This document shows positions 7,980 to 17,861 of a DNA stretch of 64,000 bases, piece after piece. Position 1 is the first letter of the stretch, and each line of letters starts with the position of its first letter. This stretch comes from Chitinophaga rupis. Its GTDB lineage: Bacteria > Bacteroidota > Bacteroidia > Chitinophagales > Chitinophagaceae. The notes beneath the pieces are model-generated. The model did no database searches. It was not told where the DNA came from and saw only the letters and a program-made list of their open reading frames with translations. The stretch lies in assembly GCF_900109685.1 (NCBI RefSeq), contig NZ_FOBB01000001.1:1426001-1490000 (forward strand). The letters are read 5' to 3'. A program made the translations under genes and the position numbers.

Positions 7980-10404
7980 AAACTACCTGAAAATAGCCTG
8001 GCGCAATTTGTGGAAGCAAAAAGTTTTCACGCTCATTAACGTGGGCGGGTTAACCATAGGCCTTACCGTAGGCCTGCTGTTACTGTTGTGGGTACAAAAT
8101 GAGCTGAGCTATGACCGGTATAATAAGAACTGGGAACGTATTTACAGGCTTACCACCAACATCCGCGTAAATGGCAGCAGCTATACTTCCAGCCTGGTAC
8201 CGGATCCTATGGGCCCTACTATGGTAAGTGAATACCCGCAGGTGGAAAAAATGGTACGCCTGCATACCTGGCGGGATATTATGGTGAACAAAGGCCATGA
8301 AACCCTGCAGGAAAAAAACGCTACCTGGGCCGATTCTACAATGTTTGAGGTATTTACGCTGCCGTTTATTGCAGGTGATCCTAAAACAGCATTAAGGGAT
8401 CCCTTTTCGGTAGTAATATCTGAAAGCGCTGCCAGGAAATATTTTCAGTCTACCGATGTGGTGGGAAAAATGCTGCACATCAACAATACGGCTGATTACC
8501 GTGTAACGGGCGTAATGAAAGACATTCCCGGCGCCTCCCACTTCCATTTTAATTTTATTATGAGCATGTCGGAATTATCCGACAGCCGCGGTAATAACTG
8601 GCTAAACAATAACTACTACACCTACCTGTTGGTACGCCCCGGTACCACAGGGGATTTCCTGAAAGCCCGCGTAAAGGATGTGGTGCGTAAATACATGGGG
8701 CCCCGTTACCAGCAATTATTCCACATTAGCCTGAACGATCTGGAAAAGCAGGGCGGCTATGTACATTACGGTATACTGCCGTTGGCAGATATACACCTGC
8801 ATGCGGATAAAGCAGACCAGAGTACCATTGAACCGGGTGGAAATGTGCAGTATGTGTACATCTTCTCTGCAGCCGGTATTTTCATACTCCTGATTGCCTG
8901 TATAAATTTCATGAACCTCTCCACTGCCCGTTCTGCCAGCAGGGCTAAAGAGGTAGGCGTACGTAAAACACTGGGCTCCCTGCGTAAACAGCTGGTAATG
9001 CAGTTCCTGGCAGAAAGCTGGCTTATATGCACCATGGCTATGGGCCTGGCATTGCTGGCCGTAATTCTGCTATTGCCCTATTTTAACCAGATGGCAGGGC
9101 AGCATATGAGCATACACCTGTTATACAGCCCCCGCATAATTGCTTACTTCCTGTTACTGCTGCTGGTAGTAGGTATGTTGGCCGGCGCTTATCCCGCATT
9201 CTTTCTTTCCGGTTTTAAGCCTTTGCAGGTATTAAAGGGCAGGCTTATTTCCGGCGCTAATACCAAAAACATTCGCAGCACACTGGTAGTGTTCCAGTTT
9301 GTAATATCTTCTGTACTGATTGTAGGCACCATTGTTATTTATAACCAGCTGCATTATATACAAAACCGGCAAATAGGCTATAACCGCCACCAGGTGCTGG
9401 TTTTGCAGAACACTTACCCGCTGTACAAACAGGTAAAGGCTTTCAGGGAAGCCGTATTAAAAATAGCGGGTGTGGAAAACGGTACCATGACAGGCTTTTT
9501 ACCTACAGGACAGTACCGTAACAGCCCCGGCTTTTTTAAAGACCGTAACCTGGACCCTGCCAGTGTGGTAACAGCAGAAACCTGGTCGGTGGATGAGCAT
9601 TATATTCCTACCCTGGCCATGAAAATGGCGAGCGGCCGCAATTTTGCGCCGGAAAGTTTTGCATCAGACTCCACCGGTATTATTGTAAATGAAACAGCGG
9701 CCCGTTTGCTGGGTTTTAATGACCCACTGAACAAGGAGCTGTACCTTCCACAGGGCGCCAATGTAGCCAGCAGGACCACCTACCACATTATAGGTGTGGT
9801 AAAAGATTTTAATTATAACTCTATGCACCAGGCCATAACACCTTTACTGTTGTGGATGAGTGAGGAAAGGGGCAGCATGGCCTTCCGTATTAAAGGTAAT
9901 AATGCAGCTGCCGTAGTAGCGCAGGTACAAAAACAGTGGGATGCCATGGTGCCTGGCCAGCCTTTCCTGTACTCTTTTATGGATGATGATTTTAACGCTA
10001 TTTACCAGGCCGACCAGCGTACGGGCGATATCTTCATTTGGTTTGCCGTACTGGCCATAGTAGTAGCCTGTTTGGGGCTTTCCGGCCTGTCCATTTTTAC
10101 TGCAGAACAGCGCACCAAGGAAATAGGCATCCGTAAGGTACATGGCGCATCCGTAGCAGATATTGTTACGCTGTTAAGCCGCGATTTTATTAAGCTGGTG
10201 CTGATAGCTATTGTTATAGCTATACCACTGGGCTGGTATATTATGAATAGCTGGCTGCAGGAGTTTGCATACCGTACCGCCATTGAATGGTGGGTATTTA
10301 TACTTTCCGGGAGCATTGCAGTAATAATAGCATTATGCACCATCAGCTTCCAGTCGGTAAAAGCAGCGCTGATGGATCCTGTAAAAAGTTTGAGAACAGA
10401 ATAA
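7972..10404 (+). CDS. MacB/FtsX-type ABC permease A
   Basis: Full-length two-module permease, 810 aa. N-terminal [19 protein letters not shown]1, a MacB-like periplasmic domain (about 50-280), three helices with the FtsX signature FMNLSTARSASRAKEVGVRKTLG, then a second TM/periplasmic/FtsX module with TAEQRTKEIGIRKVHGAS and the terminal PVKSLRTE. About eight TM segments, consistent with an internally duplicated unit. Overlaps the ATPase gene by 8 nt and is followed after 13 nt by permease B. Such permeases couple ATP hydrolysis to periplasmic conformational change and efflux or signalling; the substrate is unknown. Confidence 0.93.
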   Translation: MFKNYLKIAWRNLWKQKVFTLINVGGLTIGLTVGLLLLLWVQNELSYDRYNKNWERIYRLTTNIRVNGSSYTSSLVPDPMGPTMVSEYPQVEKMVRLHTWRDIMVNKGHETLQEKNATWADSTMFEVFTLPFIAGDPKTALRDPFSVVISESAARKYFQSTDVVGKMLHINNTADYRVTGVMKDIPGASHFHFNFIMSMSELSDSRGNNWLNNNYYTYLLVRPGTTGDFLKARVKDVVRKYMGPRYQQLFHISLNDLEKQGGYVHYGILPLADIHLHADKADQSTIEPGGNVQYVYIFSAAGIFILLIACINFMNLSTARSASRAKEVGVRKTLGSLRKQLVMQFLAESWLICTMAMGLALLAVILLLPYFNQMAGQHMSIHLLYSPRIIAYFLLLLLVVGMLAGAYPAFFLSGFKPLQVLKGRLISGANTKNIRSTLVVFQFVISSVLIVGTIVIYNQLHYIQNRQIGYNRHQVLVLQNTYPLYKQVKAFREAVLKIAGVENGTMTGFLPTGQYRNSPGFFKDRNLDPASVVTAETWSVDEHYIPTLAMKMASGRNFAPESFASDSTGIIVNETAARLLGFNDPLNKELYLPQGANVASRTTYHIIGVVKDFNYNSMHQAITPLLLWMSEERGSMAFRIKGNNAAAVVAQVQKQWDAMVPGQPFLYSFMDDDFNAIYQADQRTGDIFIWFAVLAIVVACLGLSGLSIFTAEQRTKEIGIRKVHGASVADIVTLLSRDFIKLVLIAIVIAIPLGWYIMNSWLQEFAYRTAIEWWVFILSGSIAVIIALCTISFQSVKAALMDPVKSLRTE

Positions 10405-10417
10405 ATAACCTTGCCAC

Positions 10418-12802
10418 ATGTTCCGTAATTATTTGAAAATAGCCTGGCGTAACCTGCACCGCAGCAAGGCATATGCGCTGATCAATATTACCGGCCTTTC
10501 AGCCGGTATGGCAGTAGCTATGCTTATAGGGCTATGGATATGGGACGAGGTTTCTTATAATAAATATCACCAGCATTACGACCGTATTGTGCAGATAATG
10601 CGGCAGGCTACCTTCCAGGGTGTAACAGGCACCGGGCAGGCAGTACCCATACCGCTGGCGGATTACCTGCGCACGCATTACGGCAGCGATTTTAAAAGTG
10701 TGGTAACATCCTCCTGGACCCTGGAAAATATTATTGCAGCCGGGGATAACAAATTAACCAGCACCGGTATTTATATGGAGCCGCAGGCCCCTGAAATGTT
10801 ATCCCTCCAAATGCTGGAAGGCAGCCGGAAAACAGCGCTGCAGGATGTGAATACCATCTTGCTATCCGCCTCCCTGGCCAGGAGCTTATTTGGCGGCCAG
10901 CCGGCCACTGGCAAAATAGTGAAGCTGAATAATAAAACAGATGTAAGGGTGAGTGGCGTATATGCAGATATTCCACATAATTCCAGCTTTAGCGATCTTG
11001 CGTTTATAGCGCCTTTCAGCCAGTACCTGGCCACTTCCGGCGACTGGGCAAAACATGCTGTTACGGATTGGAATGAATATTCCTTTCAGATGTTTGCGGA
11101 GTTAAACCCGCAGGTAGATGCACAAAAAGTATCCGGTAAGATACAATCTGTAATAAAAGATAACAGTGCAGATGAATCCAACCCAATGTTGCTGCTGCAC
11201 CCCATGCGTAAATGGAAATTGTATTCGGAATTTCAAAATGGAATAAACACAGGCGGCGACATACGGTTTGTATGGCTGTTTGGTTTAATCGGTGTGTTTG
11301 TGCTATTGCTGGGTTGTATAAACTTTATGAACCTGAGCACAGCCCGCGCGGCCAGGCGGGCCAGGGAGGTAGGCATCCGCAAAGCCATAGGGTCTGCAAA
11401 AGAGCAGCTAGTAGGGCAGTTCTTAAGTGAATCATTACTGGTAGTAGCTATTGGTTTTTGTATAGCACTGCTGCTGACCATGTTGTTTTTACCCTGGTTT
11501 AATAACGTGGCAGATAAGCAGATCGCTCTTCCCTGGGGCAGCGTAAGCTTCTGGTTGTTATGTGCAGGTTTTATGCTTGTAACGGGTGTGCTGGCAGGCA
11601 GCTATCCTGCGTTTTACCTATCGGCTTTTCAACCGGTAAAAGTATTAAAGGGCACCTTCCGCGCAGGCCGTTTTGCTGCAATGCCCCGTAAAGTATTGGT
11701 AATAGTGCAGTTTGCAGTATCGGTAATACTGATCATTGGTACAGTCATCATTTTTCAGCAGATACAATACACCAAACATCGTGCGATAGGATATAGCAGG
11801 GATGGGCTTATTACCATACCCATGAACACACCTGACCTGTTCGGGCATTATGACGCGCTGCAAAAAGATCTGCAGGCCACTGGTATGGTAGAAAACATGG
11901 CAGAATCATCCAGCCCCACTACCCAGTTGTTTTCACGCGGAGGAGAGAATATGAAGTGGCGTGGTAAAAGGGAGGAAGAAAAAATACTGTTTGGCAATAT
12001 AGCCTGTACACATGATTTTGGCGCCACCATTGGTTGGCAAATACTGGCCGGACGGGATTTTTCCCGCGAATATGCTACAGACAGCAGCGCTATGATCTTA
12101 AATGCATCGGCCGCTACGGTGATGGGGCTTAAAGATCCGGTTGGCGAAAAAATACAGTGGGGCAAACATCAATACACGGTTATAGGCGTGGTAAAAGATC
12201 TGTTAATGGAATCGCCTTTTGCTACAGCAATGCCTACCGTATTCCGTTTGAACTACGACTGGGCAAATGTGATCACTGTTAAAATAAAACCCGGCCGCGA
12301 TAACCGCGCGGCGCTGGATAAAATAGCGGCTGTGTTTAAAAAATATAACCCGGGTAGTCCTTTCAACTATAAGTTCAATGACCAGGAATATGGGAAAAAA
12401 TTTATGGCAGAGGAGCGTATTGGCAAGCTGGCCGGTTGTTTTGCCATACTGGCCATTTTAATCAGTTGCCTGGGCATTTTTGGATTGGCTTCTTTTACGG
12501 CGGAACAGCGCATCAAAGAAATTGGTGTACGCAAGGTATTAGGCGCTACGGTACTGAGTATATGGGCGCTGCTTTCCGGCGATTTTCTGAAGCTGGTGTT
12601 CATTGCTTTCCTGCTGGCGGCGCCGGCAGCCTACTACGGTATGCAGCACTGGTTACAGCAGTATGAATACCGCACCCCCATTCACTGGTGGATCTTTATG
12701 GCTACCGGTGGCGCTGCATTGGGCATTACATTAACAGTAGTAAGTTACCAGGCTATTAAAGCCGCTGTTATTAATCCAGTAAAAAGTTTAAGAACAGAAT
12801 AA
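10418..12802 (+). CDS. MacB/FtsX-type ABC permease B
   Basis: Second full-length paralogue, 794 aa, start MFRNYLKIAWRNLHRSK, end NPVKSLRTE. FtsX signatures are FMNLSTARAARRAREVGIRKAIGSA in the first half and TAEQRIKEIGVRKVLGATV in the second; two large periplasmic regions lie between the helices. It begins 13 nt after permease A and is clearly in the same operon. The periplasmic domains differ markedly from A, whereas the TM ends are similar, so the copies probably diverged in periplasmic recognition. It is followed by a 257-bp gap with a decayed permease tail. Confidence 0.93.
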   Translation: MFRNYLKIAWRNLHRSKAYALINITGLSAGMAVAMLIGLWIWDEVSYNKYHQHYDRIVQIMRQATFQGVTGTGQAVPIPLADYLRTHYGSDFKSVVTSSWTLENIIAAGDNKLTSTGIYMEPQAPEMLSLQMLEGSRKTALQDVNTILLSASLARSLFGGQPATGKIVKLNNKTDVRVSGVYADIPHNSSFSDLAFIAPFSQYLATSGDWAKHAVTDWNEYSFQMFAELNPQVDAQKVSGKIQSVIKDNSADESNPMLLLHPMRKWKLYSEFQNGINTGGDIRFVWLFGLIGVFVLLLGCINFMNLSTARAARRAREVGIRKAIGSAKEQLVGQFLSESLLVVAIGFCIALLLTMLFLPWFNNVADKQIALPWGSVSFWLLCAGFMLVTGVLAGSYPAFYLSAFQPVKVLKGTFRAGRFAAMPRKVLVIVQFAVSVILIIGTVIIFQQIQYTKHRAIGYSRDGLITIPMNTPDLFGHYDALQKDLQATGMVENMAESSSPTTQLFSRGGENMKWRGKREEEKILFGNIACTHDFGATIGWQILAGRDFSREYATDSSAMILNASAATVMGLKDPVGEKIQWGKHQYTVIGVVKDLLMESPFATAMPTVFRLNYDWANVITVKIKPGRDNRAALDKIAAVFKKYNPGSPFNYKFNDQEYGKKFMAEERIGKLAGCFAILAILISCLGIFGLASFTAEQRIKEIGVRKVLGATVLSIWALLSGDFLKLVFIAFLLAAPAAYYGMQHWLQQYEYRTPIHWWIFMATGGAALGITLTVVSYQAIKAAVINPVKSLRTE

Positions 12803-12820
12803 ATAAGCGGGCTACCTGTT

Positions 12821-12942
12821 AGCATTGAGCGGTGGATGTTTGTGGTAGCCGGTTATGCACCGTAGTAACATGGTTTACCATTAGTTTTCAATCTGTGAAA
12901 GCAGCTTTAATGAACCCGGTAAGATCATTGAAAACGGAGTAA
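12821..12942 (+). pseudogene. Relic of a further FtsX-type permease (C-terminal fragment)
   Basis: Between permeases B and C the DNA still encodes the end of another member of the family. 12880-12942 reads ISFQSVKAALMNPVRSLKTE then TAA, nearly the same as the end of permease A. Upstream, 12824-12856 in a different frame reads IERWMFVVAGY, matching the IEWWVFILSG segment that comes about 20 residues before it in permease A. A frameshift and in-frame stops separate the two pieces and no N-terminal part is present, so it is a non-coding remnant left by deletion or recombination within the tandem array. Confidence 0.8.
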
Positions 12943-13006
12943 ACGCCTTAACGAACTATGGTTTCAATTAGTACATGTTTACGAGTAGAATAACAAGTCA
13001 AATGCC

Positions 13007-13037
13007 GGGGGATGTGTCTACATGCCCCACATTTTTT
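13007..13037 (+). terminator. Terminator-like hairpin before permease C
   Basis: GGGG(G)ATG...CAT(G)CCCC (13007-13028, one internal mismatch) is followed within three bases by a run of seven T. It could end or attenuate transcription between permease pairs A/B and C/D. The stem is short, so read-through is likely. Confidence 0.4.
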
Positions 13038-13059
13038 TATCACACAAAAAAATTAAAGG

Positions 13060-15426
13060 ATGTTCCGTAACTACCTGAAAATAGCCTGGCGTAATCTGTG
13101 GCGGCGAAAGCTGTTCACCGTTATCAATGTGCTGGGGCTTGCTGTAGGGCTTACCTGTGTAGCTTTTCTGGTGTTGTGTGTGCAGCAGATGGTAGTGAAG
13201 GATAAGTTTCATAAGAACCTGCCTAACCTGTACCTGCTGCAAACGGATAGTGACAATGAGAAAAATGTATTTCCCCTGCTGGAGGTAATGCTGAAAGATT
13301 TTCCGCAGGTGGTGAACGGCTCCCGCGTTAATCACTGGGATGCACCCTGGATCAGTTATAACGATAAAACCATTAGTGAAGAGATCTCCTATGTGGATAC
13401 CGGTTTCCTGAATGTATTCACCTACCCGCTTAAATACGGTAATACCGCCACTGCGTTAAAAGATAAATCTTCTATTGTGCTGTCTGCCCCGGTAGCGGAG
13501 AAATTATTTGGCAGCCAGAACCCCTTGGGTAAGGTAGTAACGTTTGCGGATAAACGCCGGTTCATTGTATCTGCCGTGATGCAGCCGATACCGGCCAATG
13601 CATCTATACAACCCAAAGTGCTGTTATGGAATAAGAACTTAACAGACAATAAGGATTTTAGCCCAATGGCAGACTGGTATAACTGTTTTACCAGCAGTTA
13701 TGTACTGCTGCGGCCCGGTGCGGATGTAGCAGCCATAGAAAAACAGCTGAAAAAAATAGTGGCAACACGTTTTGCAGAAGGCGCAAAAGACCGGGTTATG
13801 CACCTGCTTCCTTATAGGGAATATGCAAAAAAATATGGCGCGCTGAACTTTGATTTTTATGTATATGGCCTCACCTGTATAGCGGTGTTTATTTTATTGC
13901 TGGTAGCCATTAACCTGGTGAACCTGAATATGGCAGTATCTTTTACCCGGGTGCAGGAGGTGGCGGTGCGCAAGGTATTAGGCTCCGGCCGCAGGGCTAT
14001 ATTAATGCAGTTCTTTACCGAAGTTGGTTTAATGGTATGCATTGCGCTGCTGCTGGCATGGAGCATGGCATTTATAATGCTGCCGGTATTGAATGAGCAG
14101 CTGAACGGCTTACAGATCACTGCTGCTATGTTGTACCAGCCATCCTTTATTGGTATATGGCTGCTAACCGGCGCTTTGTTAACCCTGGTGGCAGGCGGTT
14201 ACCCGGCTGCATACATCAGCGCATTAAAGCTGGCCAATGCGGTAAAAGGCAGGCTGCAGGCGGCCCCGCAAAAGGCATACTTACGCCAGGGTCTTATTAT
14301 AGCGCAATTTGTAATAGCAGTGGTTTTTATTGCAGGCAGCCTGATAATGCAGCAGCAGGTACGGTATATGAAACAGGGTGATGTGCGGTTTAATAAAGAA
14401 CAGGTGCTGACCGTAAAGCTGGATCTTGATTTTATGGATACTGCACAGGCCCGCAGCGGCATTAACCATTTAATAACGCAGCTGCAGCAGCAGGCTGCAG
14501 TAAGCAACGTATCTACCTCCCAATGCGTACCGGGCCAGTTCTGGGAAAACTACAACACTTTTGTTGCAGATGATAACAGCAGTAAAGAGCTGGGTATGCG
14601 CCAAACCGGTATTGATAACGGTTTTGTGCCTACCTATGGCATCCGCATTTTGCAGGGCCGGAATTTTTCAGCAGATATGGCCCTGGATAAAGAAGCAGTA
14701 TTGATCAATGAAACAGCCATGAAAAACCTGGGCTGGATCAGTATTGAAGGTAAAAGCATTCACGCCAAAGGAGGTAAGGAAAGCCTGCGGGTAATTGGCG
14801 TAACGGATGATTATCACTACCGTTCCCTGGCCGGCAGCATAGAACCACTGATACATTTTTTTGCGGGTAAAACCGCCATGCAGCCCTCGTATAATTATCT
14901 GAGCATAAGCATTAAACCACAACAGGCCGCCCCCGTGATTGCATTGCTGAAAAAGGCTTTCAGCCAAATGCCGGCTTACCGGGAATTTACTTACAGCTTT
15001 GCAGATGAAGTATTCAATAAACAATATAAAACCATAGAAGGCATTCTTACCCTGATCCGTTTTTTCACCATTGTAAGCGTACTCATTGCCTGTGCCGGCA
15101 TATTTGCGCTGGTAGCGCTGGCCGCACAGCAGCGTACCCGTGAAATAGGCATCCGCAAGGTATTAGGCGCCAGTATTGTTAGCCTGGTATCCCTGTTATC
15201 TAAAGACCTGCTAAAGCTGGTGGGCATTGCTATACTCATAGCCGCACCCCTGGCCTGGTGGGCTATGCAGCGCTGGCTGCAGGATTTTGCTTACCGCATT
15301 ACCATATCCTGGTGGCTGCTGGTTGGGGCGGGTATGGCTACGCTGGCCATTGCCCTGCTAACTGTAAGCGTGCAAGCCATAAAAGCCGCTTTAATGAACC
15401 CGGTAAAAGCATTGAAAACAGAATAG
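13060..15426 (+). CDS. MacB/FtsX-type ABC permease C
   Basis: Third full-length paralogue, 788 aa, MFRNYLKIAWRNLWRRK to NPVKALKTE. FtsX signatures read VNLNMAVSFTRVQEVAVRKVLGSG in the first module (more divergent than in A and B) and AAQQRTREIGIRKVLGASI in the second. Two periplasmic domains sit between about eight helices. It begins 117 nt after the decayed permease tail and has 12 nt to permease D, so C and D form a tight pair. It may rely on the upstream or downstream ATPase, since no nucleotide-binding domain is fused to it. Confidence 0.93.
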   Translation: MFRNYLKIAWRNLWRRKLFTVINVLGLAVGLTCVAFLVLCVQQMVVKDKFHKNLPNLYLLQTDSDNEKNVFPLLEVMLKDFPQVVNGSRVNHWDAPWISYNDKTISEEISYVDTGFLNVFTYPLKYGNTATALKDKSSIVLSAPVAEKLFGSQNPLGKVVTFADKRRFIVSAVMQPIPANASIQPKVLLWNKNLTDNKDFSPMADWYNCFTSSYVLLRPGADVAAIEKQLKKIVATRFAEGAKDRVMHLLPYREYAKKYGALNFDFYVYGLTCIAVFILLLVAINLVNLNMAVSFTRVQEVAVRKVLGSGRRAILMQFFTEVGLMVCIALLLAWSMAFIMLPVLNEQLNGLQITAAMLYQPSFIGIWLLTGALLTLVAGGYPAAYISALKLANAVKGRLQAAPQKAYLRQGLIIAQFVIAVVFIAGSLIMQQQVRYMKQGDVRFNKEQVLTVKLDLDFMDTAQARSGINHLITQLQQQAAVSNVSTSQCVPGQFWENYNTFVADDNSSKELGMRQTGIDNGFVPTYGIRILQGRNFSADMALDKEAVLINETAMKNLGWISIEGKSIHAKGGKESLRVIGVTDDYHYRSLAGSIEPLIHFFAGKTAMQPSYNYLSISIKPQQAAPVIALLKKAFSQMPAYREFTYSFADEVFNKQYKTIEGILTLIRFFTIVSVLIACAGIFALVALAAQQRTREIGIRKVLGASIVSLVSLLSKDLLKLVGIAILIAAPLAWWAMQRWLQDFAYRITISWWLLVGAGMATLAIALLTVSVQAIKAALMNPVKALKTE

Positions 15427-15438
15427 AAACTAAACCGT

Positions 15439-17850
15439 ATGTTCCGTAACTACCTTAAAATAGCATGGCGTAACCTTTGGAAAACAAAGCTGCTTACTGC
15501 TGTAAATATACTGGGCCTGTCCGTAGCCTTTGCTGCTGCCATACTGCTGGTAATGACCGCCTACCGGGAATTTTCCTATGACCGGTTCCATACAAATAAG
15601 CAGCTGTATATGCTGTATATTAACACCTACCATGCGCAGGGCCTGGAGCAGAGGGCTAACATGCCCATGCCGCTTACACCGGCCATGAAACAGGAGTTCC
15701 CGGAAGTAAAGGCCGCAACGCGTATGCTATATACCTCCGGTATGCTGCGCTACCATGATAAGGTATTTGAAACAGACCTGGAAGGGGTGGATGTGGATTT
15801 CCTGCACATGTTCTCCTTCCCGCTTATAAAAGGCAACACGCAGGCGCCTTTGGCCAGCCTGGATAACATCGTGCTTTCAGCCAAAAAGGCTCAAAGTATT
15901 TTTGGCAATGAGGAGCCGGTGGGCAAACAGCTGGAAGCGCGTATAGGCGATAACTGGAAGAGCTTTGTAGTAAGCGCGGTAATGAAAGATGCGCCGGATA
16001 ATTCCAGTGTTGAATTTGATGCCCTGTGCCGCTTTGAAAATGCGGGCAGTTATGAAAGCCAGAAGGATGCCTGGAGCTCCAGCACCCACTCCGTGTATGT
16101 TCAACTTGCAAATCACGCCACTGAAGCGGCTTTTGAGCGCCGCGCCAAAACATTCGTGAACAAATATTTTGCAGAGCGGCTGCGGGACCTGAAAAGGGAT
16201 GGCGCTACACCCGGTGAAAATGGAGAGCTGATAGGACTGCACCTCAGAAAGCTCACAGATCTGCATTTAAACGGCATTGGCTCAGAAAGCCAGAGCAAAT
16301 TTTACCCTTACCTGCTATTGCTGGTAGGTGCGTTCATACTTTTCATTGCCTGCATAAATTTCATGAACCTTACTATTGCCGGAGCCTTTACCCGCTCCCG
16401 AGAAATAGGCATGCGCAAAATACTGGGCGCATTCCGCCTGCAGCTTATTACCCAAATGTGGGGCGAGGCTGTGCTGGTATGCGGGCTGGCGCTGCTGATA
16501 GGGTTAGCAGCAGCTTACCTTTTATTGCCGGGCTATAATTCCTTATTCAATAGCAAACTTACGTTTGGGCTGTTACAGCAACCGCTGTTGCTGGGTATTG
16601 CAGCACTGATATTTTTCCTGGTTACATTAATGGCCGGTGGTTATCCCGCCTGGGTTATTGCGCGTATAAACACCATTAAGGTATTAAAAGGCAGTATGCA
16701 GGCCGGCAGGTCAGGCAAGGTGCGTAATGTGCTGATGGTAACACAGTTCGTGATCTCTTCCCTGCTTATTTGCTGTACCCTTATTGCCTGGCAGCAGCTG
16801 AACTACCTGCGTAAACAGCCGCTGGGATTTAACAGGGAGCAGGTCATCAGCCTGCCGTTGCCGCATGATGTAAACCCGGAGCAGGCGCTGAAACGTATGC
16901 GTAATAAGCTGGCAGGCGAGGCCAATGTATTAAGCGTTAGCGGCACAGACATTAACCTGGGCCGTGGCCGCGATGGCTCCTCCGCCACCTCCAGAGTTTC
17001 CTACGACTATAAGGGCCATGTGATAAGCAGCAACTGGCTGCGGGTTGATTATGATTATGTAAAAACACTGGATCTGACCCTGGTAGCCGGCCGCGATTTT
17101 TCACCGCAATACGGTGCAGATTCTATGGCCTTAGTGATCAATGAAAAAATGGCCCAGCAGCTGGGCGGCGTAAAAGCTGCGTTAGGCGCGTTACTGCCGG
17201 TGAGCGACAGTGCGCACCCTATGCAGGTAATAGGTATTGTTAAGGATTTCAACTTTCACTCCCTGCAGGAGAAAATAGAGCCGCTTTCCATGTTCATATC
17301 GCCCGGCTCCCCGGTACAATATATTTTTGTAAAAGTGCCGCGGGGCAACCTGCCGGCTTCTATGGCCCTGGTAACAAAACGCTGGAACGAGGCATACCCC
17401 GGTAACCAGACAGACCCCTCTTTCCTGGATGAAAATACAGACCGGCAGTATCGTAAAGAAAAACGCTTTTCCAGTATATTTATCAGCGCTGCGGTACTGG
17501 CTATTGTAATATCCTGTATGGGGCTGTTTGCTATTTCTGTGCTGGTAATGACGCAGCGCACCCGGGAAATAGGCGTGCGCAAGGTGCTGGGCGCAAGCGT
17601 TACCAGCATAGTAACCCTGTTGTCAAAAGATTTTGTGAAACTGGTGCTCCTGTCTGTGATCATTGCCAGCCCTATTGCCTGGTACCTGATGGAGCAATGG
17701 CTGCAAAATTATGCATACCGCATCCATATTAATATAGGCATCTTTATAGGAGCCGCTGTAATTGCAGTGCTGGTGGCCGTTATTACCGTAAGCGTACAAT
17801 CCATCAGGGCTGCTTTAATGAACCCGGTAAAGTCTATCAGAACGGAATAA
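15439..17850 (+). CDS. MacB/FtsX-type ABC permease D
   Basis: Fourth full-length paralogue, 803 aa, MFRNYLKIAWRNLWKTK to NPVKSIRTE. First-module FtsX signature FMNLTIAGAFTRSREIGMRKILGAF, second MTQRTREIGVRKVLGASV. About eight TM helices with large periplasmic domains after TM1 and TM5. It is followed by the second ATPase after 11 nt, so permease D and that ATPase are surely co-transcribed. Tandem non-identical permeases raise the possibility of heterodimers; this is inference, as MacB itself is a homodimer. Confidence 0.93.
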   Translation: MFRNYLKIAWRNLWKTKLLTAVNILGLSVAFAAAILLVMTAYREFSYDRFHTNKQLYMLYINTYHAQGLEQRANMPMPLTPAMKQEFPEVKAATRMLYTSGMLRYHDKVFETDLEGVDVDFLHMFSFPLIKGNTQAPLASLDNIVLSAKKAQSIFGNEEPVGKQLEARIGDNWKSFVVSAVMKDAPDNSSVEFDALCRFENAGSYESQKDAWSSSTHSVYVQLANHATEAAFERRAKTFVNKYFAERLRDLKRDGATPGENGELIGLHLRKLTDLHLNGIGSESQSKFYPYLLLLVGAFILFIACINFMNLTIAGAFTRSREIGMRKILGAFRLQLITQMWGEAVLVCGLALLIGLAAAYLLLPGYNSLFNSKLTFGLLQQPLLLGIAALIFFLVTLMAGGYPAWVIARINTIKVLKGSMQAGRSGKVRNVLMVTQFVISSLLICCTLIAWQQLNYLRKQPLGFNREQVISLPLPHDVNPEQALKRMRNKLAGEANVLSVSGTDINLGRGRDGSSATSRVSYDYKGHVISSNWLRVDYDYVKTLDLTLVAGRDFSPQYGADSMALVINEKMAQQLGGVKAALGALLPVSDSAHPMQVIGIVKDFNFHSLQEKIEPLSMFISPGSPVQYIFVKVPRGNLPASMALVTKRWNEAYPGNQTDPSFLDENTDRQYRKEKRFSSIFISAAVLAIVISCMGLFAISVLVMTQRTREIGVRKVLGASVTSIVTLLSKDFVKLVLLSVIIASPIAWYLMEQWLQNYAYRIHINIGIFIGAAVIAVLVAVITVSVQSIRAALMNPVKSIRTE

Positions 17851-17861
17851 ACAATTTAACT

